Source of the DNA: Clostridia bacterium | Lineage (GTDB): Bacteria > Bacillota > Clostridia > Oscillospirales > CAG-272 | DNA length: 56,235 nucleotides | Reading direction: 5' to 3' | Assembly: GCA_017547755.1 (NCBI GenBank) | Contig: JAFYOX010000031.1 | Span: forward strand, 1 to 56,235 | In this document: positions 49,011 through 56,235 of the stretch, one piece after another | How positions within the stretch are numbered: the first letter of the stretch is position 1 | Layout of the letters: every line of letters starts with the position of its first letter | Translations under genes and position numbers: made by a program | Notes under the pieces: model-generated | Database searches by the model: none | Told to the model about the DNA's origin: nothing | What the model saw: only the letters and a program-made list of their open reading frames with translations

Positions 49011-52000
49011 TCAATCAAACGGTACTTCGTCTTTCAGCACCATTTCCATGTACTGCTGCTTGGTGATCAGTACTTTCCGGGGTTTCTGACCTTCAGGTGC
49101 GCTGACGTAGCCAAGGTTTTCCATGGCGTCGATCAGCTTCGCGGCACGGCCGTAGCCGAGCGAGAGTTTCCGCTGGATCAGGGACGTCGAGATCTTTCCG
49201 GAATCCACGGCGAGTTCGATCGCCGCCTTCAGCATCGGATCGTCTCCTTCGCCGTCGTCTTCTCCGGAACCGGAAGCCATACCGCCGGCAAATCCGCCGC
49301 CCTTCTTTCCCGCACCGCATTTCGCCGCTTCTTCCTCGATCTGCTTGAGCACTTCTTCGGAATACGCGCCGTTCACGGCGGGATTCATATTCTTAATGTA
49401 CGAAACGACCTTTTCCACGTCCTCTTCGGAGATGAACGCGCCCTGTACACGGGTCGGCGTCATCGCGCCGATCGGCGAGAAGAGCATGTCACCCTTCCCG
49501 ATCAGGGCTTCCGCGCCCGCTTTGTCGAGAATAACGCGGGAGTCCACCTGTCCGGATACCGCAAACGCGATTCTGGACGGAACATTCGCCTTGATGAGAC
49601 CGGTAATGACGTTGACAGACGGTCTCTGCGTACCGATGATGAGGTGCATGCCGGCCGCTCTTGCCTTCTGCGCGATACGGCAGATGGAGTCTTCGACTTC
49701 ATCCGGCGCAGTCATCATGAAGTCCGCCAATTCGTCGATGATGATGACGATGCGGTTCATGAATTCGTAATCCGGGTCGTCCTTGGTGATCTTGTTGTAT
49801 GCGTTGATGTCGCGCACGCCGACCGCCTCGATCAGACCGAAGCGGCGCTCCATTTCGGCAACGGCCCATGCAAGAGAGCCGGCAGCCTTCTTCGGGTCAC
49901 TGATGACCGGAGAGAGCAGGTGCGGGATTCCGTTGTAAATATTGAGTTCGACCTTCTTCGGGTCGATGAGAATGAGCTTGACCTCTTCCGGCGACGCCTT
50001 GTAGAGGATACTCATGATGATCGAGTTGATGCAGACCGACTTCCCGGAACCGGTGGTACCGGCGATCAGCAGATGCGGGAATTTCGCGATATCGAAATAC
50101 ACCGCTTCACCCGCAACGTCTTCGCCGAGACAGATGGTAAGCTTACTCTTCGCACTCACGAAGCGTTCTCCGCAGAGAAGCGTCCGCAGATGTACGGTCG
50201 ACTGGTTCTTGTTCGGCACTTCGATGCCGACCGCGGACTTTCCGGGGATCGGCGCTTCGATACGTACCCCCTTGGTTGCGAGGTTCAGCGCGATGTCGTC
50301 CACCAGATTCGTGATGGAGCGCACACGGGTACCGCGTTCCAGCAGGAGCTCGTACCGCGTGATCGTCGGGCCGCGCGAGATATTCTCGATCTTGGTCTTG
50401 ACGTTGAAGCTTTCGAGCGTTTCCACGAGCTTGCGCGCGTTGTCCTGCAGTTCTTCCTTGATGTCGTCGTCACCGGTGGAGGTGTCTTCCGTCAGCAGTT
50501 CGACCGGCGGATACTTGTAGTCCGGGACAGCCACCTTTTCCTTCGGCGCTTCCCTGGTGGAGGCATCGGCGATCACGCCGCGCTTGACGTCAAGGGACGC
50601 ATTATTGTTCTGACGATACGCTTCGGACAGCTTATCCAACAGTTCGGCATCCTCGGGATTCACAAAAATATCGGATACGTCGTACTCTCCGTCTTCCGAT
50701 ACGCCGGAGACTTCCGCCGCCAGCTTCACGCTGTCGGTCGTGTCTGCGTCCTGCTTCCGTTCCTTTGCCGCCGGTACGGGAGCACGTACGGGTTCGTCTT
50801 CGATGAGGAAATCGTCCTCGGGACCTTCGCCGTAGACGGGCTCCTCGGAGAACAGACCTTCCAGAAGTTCTTCCGGAGGAAGAGTCTCTTCCGGATCCGG
50901 TCGGAATTCCGTCATATCTTCCGGAACGGACTGATCTTCGATCACTTCACCCGTTTCGGTATCCACCGTGACCACGGTTTCCGGTCGTACCGTCTTCTTC
51001 GGCGCCGTCGTTTCGCAGATTCCTTCGGTACGGCGGCTCTTTTCGATGCGTTCCCGCGTCCGGCGCATGACTTCATCAAAAATACGCTCATCCACAGTAC
51101 CGTCCTCCGTCTTCGCATTTTTCTTCGCGGCAGATCCGTGAGCAGGAGTCTTCTTTTCCGCTTCCGTTTCCGGTTCCGGAAGTTCTTCTTCCGGGGACTG
51201 ACCGAGGATCTGTCCGCCCGCAACGATGGTTTCTTCAAATCCGGCGTAATTCTCCGGAACAGCCGGTTCTTCCGCCGGGATCGGCGGGATCGTTCCGTCG
51301 GGGATCTGATCGTCCGGCTGGACAATGCGGCGCCGCTTTACGCGGTACACCGTCGGTGCCGGCGTCATGACCGTACCATTGCCCGGATTCTGCATCGCCG
51401 GCGGATTCTGCGCTTCCATTTCGCGCTGCTGCCGTCTCTTTTCGCGGAGATACCGGAGATATTCTTCTTCGCGCACGCGCCGTTCTTCCATCCGTGTGGA
51501 ATTCTGCTGCTCGGCACGGCGGTCACGCCGCTTGTCGTGCGCCACTTTGATCTTGTACGCCATATAGATGCACGCGCCGCGCGGTGTCAGTCCGGCGATG
51601 TACAGGATCAGAAGCGCCATTGCGGCAAACAGGAGGATAAGGGAACATACCTTACCGAATCCGCGGACAAGAAGTTCGCCGAGCAGACCGCCGAAGAAGC
51701 CGCCGCCCACAAAATTCTGTCCGTCCGCAAAGTGGATCCCCGGCGAGAGCACCGAATCGCCGCCGCCGAGAATGTGAAGGAGCATCGCAAGAAGGAGATA
51801 TACCACGCTCATACAGACCGAACGTGAGACAAAGGCACCGTCCTCGGTGTCGCGCCGCCAGGTCAGCGCACGGACAAAGAGGCATACGGGAAGCAGATAC
51901 GCGGCTCCGGAAAACAGTCCGGCAAGAATGCCTCGGATGCCTCCGCCGATCTTTCCTTCTCCCGCCACGATGCAGACCGCGAGCAGGAGGGCAAGCAGTG

Positions 52001-52220
52001 CAGCAAAATACGGGGTGAGCTGAGAGAAAAATCCTTCTTCCTGCGGCACATCCCGTTCGTCGCGGACGGGTGCTTCCTTTTTCTTCGCGGGAGCCTTTGC
52101 TGCGGATTCCTTCTCTTTTTTCGGGGCCGTTTTGGTCTTTTCCTTCGCTTTTGCCCCGGCAGCGGAGGTGGATTTCGATTTGTTTCCGGATTTTTTCGTA
52201 TTGTTTTTCGTCTGCGCCAT
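49011..52220 (-). CDS. DNA translocase FtsK/SpoIIIE
   Basis: The start at 52220 (MAQTKNNTKKSGNKSKSTSA) has AAAGGA upstream. The 1069-residue protein has a basic N-terminus, about four membrane segments (for example YFAALLALLLAVCIVAGEGK), a long acidic Pro/Glu-rich linker (about 240-560), and the RecA-like motor with Walker A IAGTTGSGKSVCINSIIMSI (about 720), Walker B IVIIIDELADFMMTAPDEVE (about 828) and the C-terminal winged-helix gamma domain ISTSLIQRKLSLGYGRAAKL, which reads KOPS/SRS sequences. It pumps DNA through the division septum or into the forespore. Divergent from the Gfo/Idh gene. Confidence 0.95.
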   Translation of the reverse strand: MAQTKNNTKKSGNKSKSTSAAGAKAKEKTKTAPKKEKESAAKAPAKKKEAPVRDERDVPQEEGFFSQLTPYFAALLALLLAVCIVAGEGKIGGGIRGILAGLFSGAAYLLPVCLFVRALTWRRDTEDGAFVSRSVCMSVVYLLLAMLLHILGGGDSVLSPGIHFADGQNFVGGGFFGGLLGELLVRGFGKVCSLILLFAAMALLILYIAGLTPRGACIYMAYKIKVAHDKRRDRRAEQQNSTRMEERRVREEEYLRYLREKRRQQREMEAQNPPAMQNPGNGTVMTPAPTVYRVKRRRIVQPDDQIPDGTIPPIPAEEPAVPENYAGFEETIVAGGQILGQSPEEELPEPETEAEKKTPAHGSAAKKNAKTEDGTVDERIFDEVMRRTRERIEKSRRTEGICETTAPKKTVRPETVVTVDTETGEVIEDQSVPEDMTEFRPDPEETLPPEELLEGLFSEEPVYGEGPEDDFLIEDEPVRAPVPAAKERKQDADTTDSVKLAAEVSGVSEDGEYDVSDIFVNPEDAELLDKLSEAYRQNNNASLDVKRGVIADASTREAPKEKVAVPDYKYPPVELLTEDTSTGDDDIKEELQDNARKLVETLESFNVKTKIENISRGPTITRYELLLERGTRVRSITNLVDDIALNLATKGVRIEAPIPGKSAVGIEVPNKNQSTVHLRTLLCGERFVSAKSKLTICLGEDVAGEAVYFDIAKFPHLLIAGTTGSGKSVCINSIIMSILYKASPEEVKLILIDPKKVELNIYNGIPHLLSPVISDPKKAAGSLAWAVAEMERRFGLIEAVGVRDINAYNKITKDDPDYEFMNRIVIIIDELADFMMTAPDEVEDSICRIAQKARAAGMHLIIGTQRPSVNVITGLIKANVPSRIAFAVSGQVDSRVILDKAGAEALIGKGDMLFSPIGAMTPTRVQGAFISEEDVEKVVSYIKNMNPAVNGAYSEEVLKQIEEEAAKCGAGKKGGGFAGGMASGSGEDDGEGDDPMLKAAIELAVDSGKISTSLIQRKLSLGYGRAAKLIDAMENLGYVSAPEGQKPRKVLITKQQYMEMVLKDEVPFD

Positions 52221-52367
52221 TTCGTTTCCTTTCCGGACCAATGTTTGATAACTGTTATATTCTGTATTTTTTCGGATCCCGCGTTCACGGAATCGCCTGC
52301 ATACTTTTCTTCAGAACCGCCCTGCATGACGGTCCGTCCTTCCGGGGAGGATATCCCTCCATATTAT

Positions 52368-52396
52368 ATTTTATCATGTCCGGCAGGAAAATACAA
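52368..52396 (-). promoter_or_regulatory. Promoter of ftsK/spoIIIE
   Basis: On the minus strand TTGTAT (52396-52391), a 17-base spacer, TAAAAT (52373-52368), about 148 bases before the start codon. Confidence 0.5.
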
Positions 52397-52439
52397 GGTG
52401 AAAAAAGGAGAATCGGCACCCGAAATCCCGCTTTTTTTA

Positions 52440-52467
52440 TTGACATCGCGTAAATCTATGATATAAT
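52440..52467 (+). promoter_or_regulatory. Promoter of the Gfo/Idh oxidoreductase gene
   Basis: TTGACA (52440-52445), a 16-base spacer, TATAAT (52462-52467): both hexamers perfect, so this should be a strong vegetative promoter. It is 63 bases before the ATG at 52531. Confidence 0.8.
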
Positions 52468-52530
52468 ATTTGTAGACGGATTCCAAAAATCCGAAAAATC
52501 GACAAAAGTTATACAACAGTGAGGTATCCA

Positions 52531-53751
52531 ATGGAAAATTTCAGAGTCGGCGTGATCGGTCTCGGCGGACGCGGCATGGGTCATGTTCACGGCATCCTGA
52601 CCGAACGTGATGACGTCATCGTTACCGCAGTATGCGACGTATACGAAGACCGCATTGAAAGAGCACAGAAGCTCTGCAAGGACAAGAAGGACTGGGATGT
52701 TGCCGGTACCACCAATTACCGCGAACTCATCGAACGCGACGACGTCGATGTTGTTTTCGTGTTCTCCGCATGGGAAAACCACTTCCCGGCTGCGATCTAC
52801 GCGATGAACTGCGGCAAGCAGGTAGCTATGGAAGTCGGCGGCGCATACTCTCTTGACGACTGCTGGGAACTTGTACGCGCATACGAACGCACCGGCATCC
52901 ACTGCATGATGCTCGAAAACTGCTGCTATGACCGCAACGAAATGATGGTCATGCGCATGGTACGCGAAGGCATCTTCGGCAAGATCGTACACTGTGAAGG
53001 CGGCTACCAGCACGACCTCCGCGAAGAAATCTCGATGGGTGCGGAAAACCGTCACTATCGTCTCCGCAACTACCAGAACCGCTGCTGCGAAAACTACCCG
53101 ACCCATGAACTCGGCCCGATCGCAAAGATCCTCGACATCAACCGCGGCAACCGCATGGTTACCCTCTCCTCCATGGCTTCCGGCGCCTTCGGTCTGAACG
53201 ACTACGCGCAGAAGAAGGAAAAGGTCAACCCCGAATTCAAGACCTACCGCTTCGCACAGGGCGACATCGTCAAGACCAACATCAAGTGCGCGAACGGCGA
53301 ACTCATCACCCTTACCCTTGACACCACTCTTCCCCGCAACTACTCCAGAAACTTCACCGTACGCGGTACCAACGGCTACTTCAGCGAAAACTGCAACGGC
53401 GTTTACCTCGAAGGCGTACACGGCGAATGGGGTCACGAATTCTACAACAACGTCAAGGAATACCGTGAACAGTACGAACATCCGGTATGGCACAAGTTCG
53501 AAATCGAAGGCGTAAAGGGCGGTCACGGCGGTATGGACTGGCTCGTATTCGACGCATACTTCGAAGCACTCAAGACCGGCGACGTTCCGCCGATCGATAC
53601 CTTCGACACCGCGGCATGGGCAGCGATCACTCCTCTGTCCGAACTCTCCATCATGAACGGCGGTCAGCCCGTGGAAATCCCGGACTTCACCCGCGGCATG
53701 TGGACTCACCGCACCGACAAGAACCACGGCTTCTACGCTCTGGACAAGTAA
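52531..53751 (+). CDS. Gfo/Idh/MocA-family oxidoreductase
   Basis: The start at 52531 (MENFRVGVIGLGGRGMGHVH) is used; a GTG 12 bases upstream overlaps the ribosome site. The 406-residue protein has the NAD(P) fold VGVIGLGGRGMGHVHG (6-21), AVCDVYEDRIERAQ, and the family's EVGGAYSLDDCWELVRAYER (usual E-K-P position is E-V-G). The C-terminal substrate domain has GGHGGMDWLVFDAYFEALKT. Such proteins oxidise or epimerise sugars or act as NAD-dependent glycosidases (GH109-like); the GGHGGMD motif suggests the GH109-type group, with moderate confidence. A GH3 glycosidase gene follows. Confidence 0.85.
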   Translation: MENFRVGVIGLGGRGMGHVHGILTERDDVIVTAVCDVYEDRIERAQKLCKDKKDWDVAGTTNYRELIERDDVDVVFVFSAWENHFPAAIYAMNCGKQVAMEVGGAYSLDDCWELVRAYERTGIHCMMLENCCYDRNEMMVMRMVREGIFGKIVHCEGGYQHDLREEISMGAENRHYRLRNYQNRCCENYPTHELGPIAKILDINRGNRMVTLSSMASGAFGLNDYAQKKEKVNPEFKTYRFAQGDIVKTNIKCANGELITLTLDTTLPRNYSRNFTVRGTNGYFSENCNGVYLEGVHGEWGHEFYNNVKEYREQYEHPVWHKFEIEGVKGGHGGMDWLVFDAYFEALKTGDVPPIDTFDTAAWAAITPLSELSIMNGGQPVEIPDFTRGMWTHRTDKNHGFYALDK

Positions 53752-53778
53752 TTCAAATCAAATCCAATAAAGTTTTGT

Positions 53779-53810
53779 GGGGAGGAACTTTTCCTGAAAA
53801 GTTCCTCCCC
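53779..53810. repeat. Dispersed hairpin repeat (solo copy)
   Basis: GGGGAGGAACTTTT...AAAAGTTCCTCCCC, 28 bases after the oxidoreductase stop and before the GH3 gene; it may separate the two transcripts. Confidence 0.65.
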
Positions 53811-53895
53811 TGAGACTTCCATAGGAAGTCTCAGCCACTCTTCAATAGCTTTTGAAATATTAATTATCATACAACATACAACGGAGAAATTCCAC

Positions 53896-56079
53896 ATGGC
53901 TGAAAAGACACCCAAAAATCGTGCGGAAGAACTGCTTCCGCAGCTGTCCCTGGAAGAAAAGCTGTATCAGCTTTCCTGTCAGATGATTTTTTCTGTCGGC
54001 GAAGACTACGAACAGGAACGGAATCCCATGCAGGGAAACTACCGCAATCCCGGTCACTTCATGCACGCCGGAAAAGACGTTCCCGCAACTCCCGAAGAAG
54101 TCACCGAGCGCATCAACCGCGATGTTCAGCTGAGCATGGAAGCTCAGCCGCACGCGATCCCTCCGATGGAACACGGCGAAGCTCTGCACGGCGCACAGTG
54201 GGGTATGGCGACCTGCTTCCCGCAGCCGATCGGCATGGCATCCATGTTTGACGATGAAATGGCGGCAAAAATTGCGGACATCATCGGGAAGGAATGCGCG
54301 GTCGTCGGCGTACATCAGGCGCTGACCCCGGTCGTCAACATTGCACGCGACTGCCGCTGGGGCCGCACCATCGAAACGTTCGGCGAAGACGTACTGGTCA
54401 GCTCCAGAATGGGAGCCGCGATCTGCCGCGGTCTTCAAAACAACGGCGTCATCGCCACGCCGAAGCATTATGCGGACAACTATTCCTACGGCGGACGTGA
54501 CTCCAACGTTTCCGACACCTCCGAACGCACTATGCGCGAAGTATACCTGAAGCCGTTCGAACACTGCTTCAAGGACGGCGGCGCAATGTCCGTCATGGCG
54601 GCATACAACAGCTGGGAAGGTATTCCCTGTTCCGCAAACGAACGGCTTCTGACCGAAATTCTCCGCGGTGAATGGGGCTTCGAAGGCTTCGTTGTCTCCG
54701 ACTACGGCGGAGTGGAAGGCGTCTGCGGAGCACATAGACTGGTGGATACCGACTGGAAGGCACACGCGCTCTGTCTGAAAGCGGGTCTGGACATCAATCT
54801 TCCGTTCAATTCCTTTGAAAAACTGAAAACCGCTTACGACGAAGGCTGGATCACCGAAGAAGACATCGACCGCGCCGTTCTGCGTCTGCTGACTGCCAAG
54901 TTCAGCGTCGGACTGTTCGACCGTCCGTTCGCGGATCCGGAAGCCGCAGGACGTCTGGTACGCTGTGCGGAACACAAGCAGGTCGCGCTGGAATCGGCAC
55001 GCGAATCCATGGTCCTGCTGAAGAACGAAGGAGTCCTTCCCTTCTGCCGTGAAAAGATCAAAACCATCGCCGTTTTCGGTGCCGGTGCGGATGTGATCCC
55101 GGTCGGCAAAAACTACTCCGGTCCGTACGGCAAGGAATGGACCGCGGAAGACGCAAAAACTCCCCTTCAGGTACTCCGCGAATATCTGGACGGCTATGCG
55201 GAAGTCATTTTTGCGGATGACGACCGGATCGAAGAAATCGCCGCAAAATGCGATGCCGCTCTCTATATGACCACCGTTGTGGAAGGCGAAGGTATGGACC
55301 GTTCCGACATCCGTCTTCCCGCGTACACCCGTAAGGTGCAGAAGGACGACAGCGCGGTCATCGTCGGCAAATTCGAAATCGACGTCAAGACCGACCAGGA
55401 AGAAAGCATCCGCCGGATGACCAGAGCCAACCCCAACGCGGCAGTCATCCTTCTCAACGGCGCGCCGGTCGATATGCGCGGCTGGATCGACGGCTGCGGT
55501 GCGATCCTGGAAGCATGGTATCCGGGCGAACAGGGCGCACAGGCGATCTGTGAAATTCTTTTCGGCGAAGTCAACCCGAGCGCGAAGCTTCCCATCACCT
55601 TCCCGCGCAGCGTCGGTCAGCTCCCGCTGTTCTACTGCGCAAAGCCTTCCGGACGCGGCTACGGCTACGTGGAAAACGACGGTTCTCCGCTGTATCCGTT
55701 CGGCTACGGTCTGAGCTACACCACCTTTGCGCTGGACAACTTCACCTGCAAGTCCTGCGGCGATCATCTGACGATCTCGCTGACGGTGGAAAACACCGGC
55801 GATATGGACGGTGCGGAAGTCGTACAGATCTACCTCTCCGGCAGAAACTGCGACGTCGTCATGCCGCGCATCGAACTGAAGGCATACAAGCGTGCCTCTG
55901 TGCGTGCAGGCGAAAAGATGACCGTCACCGTGGATGTGCCGAAGGAAGCGTTCTTCTATTACGACCGCAAGATGGTTTACGGTATGCACAACGGCGATTA
56001 TACCGTATCGGTCGGCACCTCCTGCGCGGATCTTCATCACAAGTTTGAAGTCAGAGTCCGCGACGGAAAGCTGCTGTAA
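53896..56079 (+). CDS. Glycoside hydrolase family 3 beta-glycosidase
   Basis: Encodes 727 residues; GGAG precedes the ATG. No signal peptide, so cytoplasmic. The N-terminal barrel includes ALTPVVNIARDCRWGRTIET (residues about 139-158), ATPKHYADN (the KH motif) and the nucleophile Asp in FVVSDYGGVEGV (about 269). The second alpha/beta domain follows (ESMVLLKNEGVLPF onwards) and a fibronectin III-like domain closes the protein (FGYGLSYTTFALDNF to the end). It hydrolyses beta-linked gluco- or xylo-oligosaccharides taken up by the cell. It follows the Gfo/Idh gene, hinting at a glycan-use locus. Confidence 0.93.
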   Translation: MAEKTPKNRAEELLPQLSLEEKLYQLSCQMIFSVGEDYEQERNPMQGNYRNPGHFMHAGKDVPATPEEVTERINRDVQLSMEAQPHAIPPMEHGEALHGAQWGMATCFPQPIGMASMFDDEMAAKIADIIGKECAVVGVHQALTPVVNIARDCRWGRTIETFGEDVLVSSRMGAAICRGLQNNGVIATPKHYADNYSYGGRDSNVSDTSERTMREVYLKPFEHCFKDGGAMSVMAAYNSWEGIPCSANERLLTEILRGEWGFEGFVVSDYGGVEGVCGAHRLVDTDWKAHALCLKAGLDINLPFNSFEKLKTAYDEGWITEEDIDRAVLRLLTAKFSVGLFDRPFADPEAAGRLVRCAEHKQVALESARESMVLLKNEGVLPFCREKIKTIAVFGAGADVIPVGKNYSGPYGKEWTAEDAKTPLQVLREYLDGYAEVIFADDDRIEEIAAKCDAALYMTTVVEGEGMDRSDIRLPAYTRKVQKDDSAVIVGKFEIDVKTDQEESIRRMTRANPNAAVILLNGAPVDMRGWIDGCGAILEAWYPGEQGAQAICEILFGEVNPSAKLPITFPRSVGQLPLFYCAKPSGRGYGYVENDGSPLYPFGYGLSYTTFALDNFTCKSCGDHLTISLTVENTGDMDGAEVVQIYLSGRNCDVVMPRIELKAYKRASVRAGEKMTVTVDVPKEAFFYYDRKMVYGMHNGDYTVSVGTSCADLHHKFEVRVRDGKLL

Positions 56080-56095
56080 GTTTATAAAAAACAAT

Positions 56096-56113
56096 GGGAC
56101 TGTCGCAAGTCCG
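56096..56113. mobile_element. Putative IS terminal inverted repeat
   Basis: GGGACTGTCGCAAGTCCG starts 17 bases after the GH3 stop. It has the GGGACTGTCGC form I associate with ends of IS elements (IS1182-like) in Clostridia, and is followed inward by a terminator and a transposase-like reading frame end. The other end of the element is outside the window, so this is tentative. Confidence 0.4.
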
Positions 56114-56138
56114 AATGAAGTACAGAAAAAAAGCAAAA

Positions 56139-56188
56139 AGCGCACAAAGCCAAGGGTGGAGTAAAATCCATCCTTTTTGTGTGCTCCA
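56139..56188 (-). terminator. Terminator of a minus-strand gene entering from the right
   Basis: AGCGCACAAAG... and its near complement ...TTTTTGTGTGCT flank an inner GGTGGA/TCCATCC pairing. On the minus strand the hairpin is followed by TTTTTGCTTTTTTT. It sits 19 bases beyond a minus-strand stop codon at 56207-56209. Confidence 0.6.
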
Positions 56189-56206
56189 AGGAATATTCAG
56201 ATCAAA

Positions 56207-56235
56207 TCAAGCAACCTCAATCTCAAATAAAGCTA
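56207..56235 (-). CDS. C-terminal fragment of a gene cut by the window edge
   Basis: Only nine codons are visible, reading A-L-F-E-I-E-V-A then TGA on the minus strand. Nothing can be said about the protein itself; position just inside a putative IS end and before a terminator suggests a transposase. Confidence 0.3.

Noticed and set aside
7413-53810. The hairpin repeats as plain unrelated terminators.
   Set aside because: Shared sequence in arms and flanking tails, and two equal 224-bp paired units, point to a repeat family; a terminator role may coexist.
1-56235. tRNA and rRNA genes.
   Set aside because: Apart from the tRNA-like part of tmRNA, no T-arm plus acceptor combination or rRNA-like sequence was found by eye.

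Overview
The window looks like a contig from an anaerobic, low-GC-lineage Gram-positive (Clostridia, probably a gut Oscillospiraceae/Ruminococcaceae relative). The evidence is a dcw cluster with a SpoVD-type penicillin-binding protein carrying PASTA repeats, Mini-ribonuclease 3, a GatCAB amidotransferase, a GlpA/GlpB/DUF1667 flavoprotein trio, and a MurE with the DNPR motif associated with meso-diaminopimelate. This is inference from gene families; no database search was possible. Both ends run into what look like insertion sequences (a transposase N-terminus at 1-67, a terminator plus IS-like end at 56096-56235), so the window may be a contig broken at multicopy repeats.

Region 1 (1 to about 7000) is an accessory element lying against the 3' end of the tmRNA gene. 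It holds a truncated gene remnant, a 276-551 cluster of twelve TGTTACA/TGTAACA-type motifs with a large palindrome (origin-like), a divergent control region (XRE repressor gene, two consensus promoters, a perfect operator-like palindrome), then one co-directional run of small unknown genes, an adenine-specific methyltransferase with a DUF4942-like C-terminus, and a macro-domain protein. Five of the gene junctions (1307-3510) carry the same roughly 65-75 nt structured RNA element. It starts at the stop codon of one gene, ends in the Shine-Dalgarno of the next, has two stems that vary by compensatory changes, and keeps GUGA and UCAC segments that could form a pseudoknot. I do not recognise it and consider it the most interesting item in the window.

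Region 2 (7.0-24.9 kb) is chromosomal: ssrA (tmRNA) and smpB, a nitroreductase fused to pentapeptide repeats, a free-standing ACT-domain protein beside homoserine dehydrogenase, an XRE-TPR regulator, mrnC, a MoxR/DUF58/transglutaminase membrane trio, the GlpAB-like operon and a double-GNAT protein. Hairpin repeats (13 ends, including two 224-bp composite units) lie between these genes and are absent from region 1.

Region 3 (24.9-43.5 kb), all minus strand, is a division/cell-wall cluster transcribed rsmH-ftsL-spoVD/ftsI-murE-murF-mraY-ftsW-murG-ftsQ-ftsZ, with no mraZ, murD, murC, murB or ftsA, preceded by gatCAB and nfo. Region 4 (43.5-52.2 kb) has a YihY-type membrane protein, mltG, a CPBP protease, 5-formyl-THF cyclo-ligase, a DJ-1/PfpI protein, thymidylate kinase and FtsK/SpoIIIE. 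Region 5 (52.4-56.1 kb, plus strand) has a Gfo/Idh/MocA oxidoreductase and a GH3 beta-glycosidase, suggesting plant- or host-glycan use.
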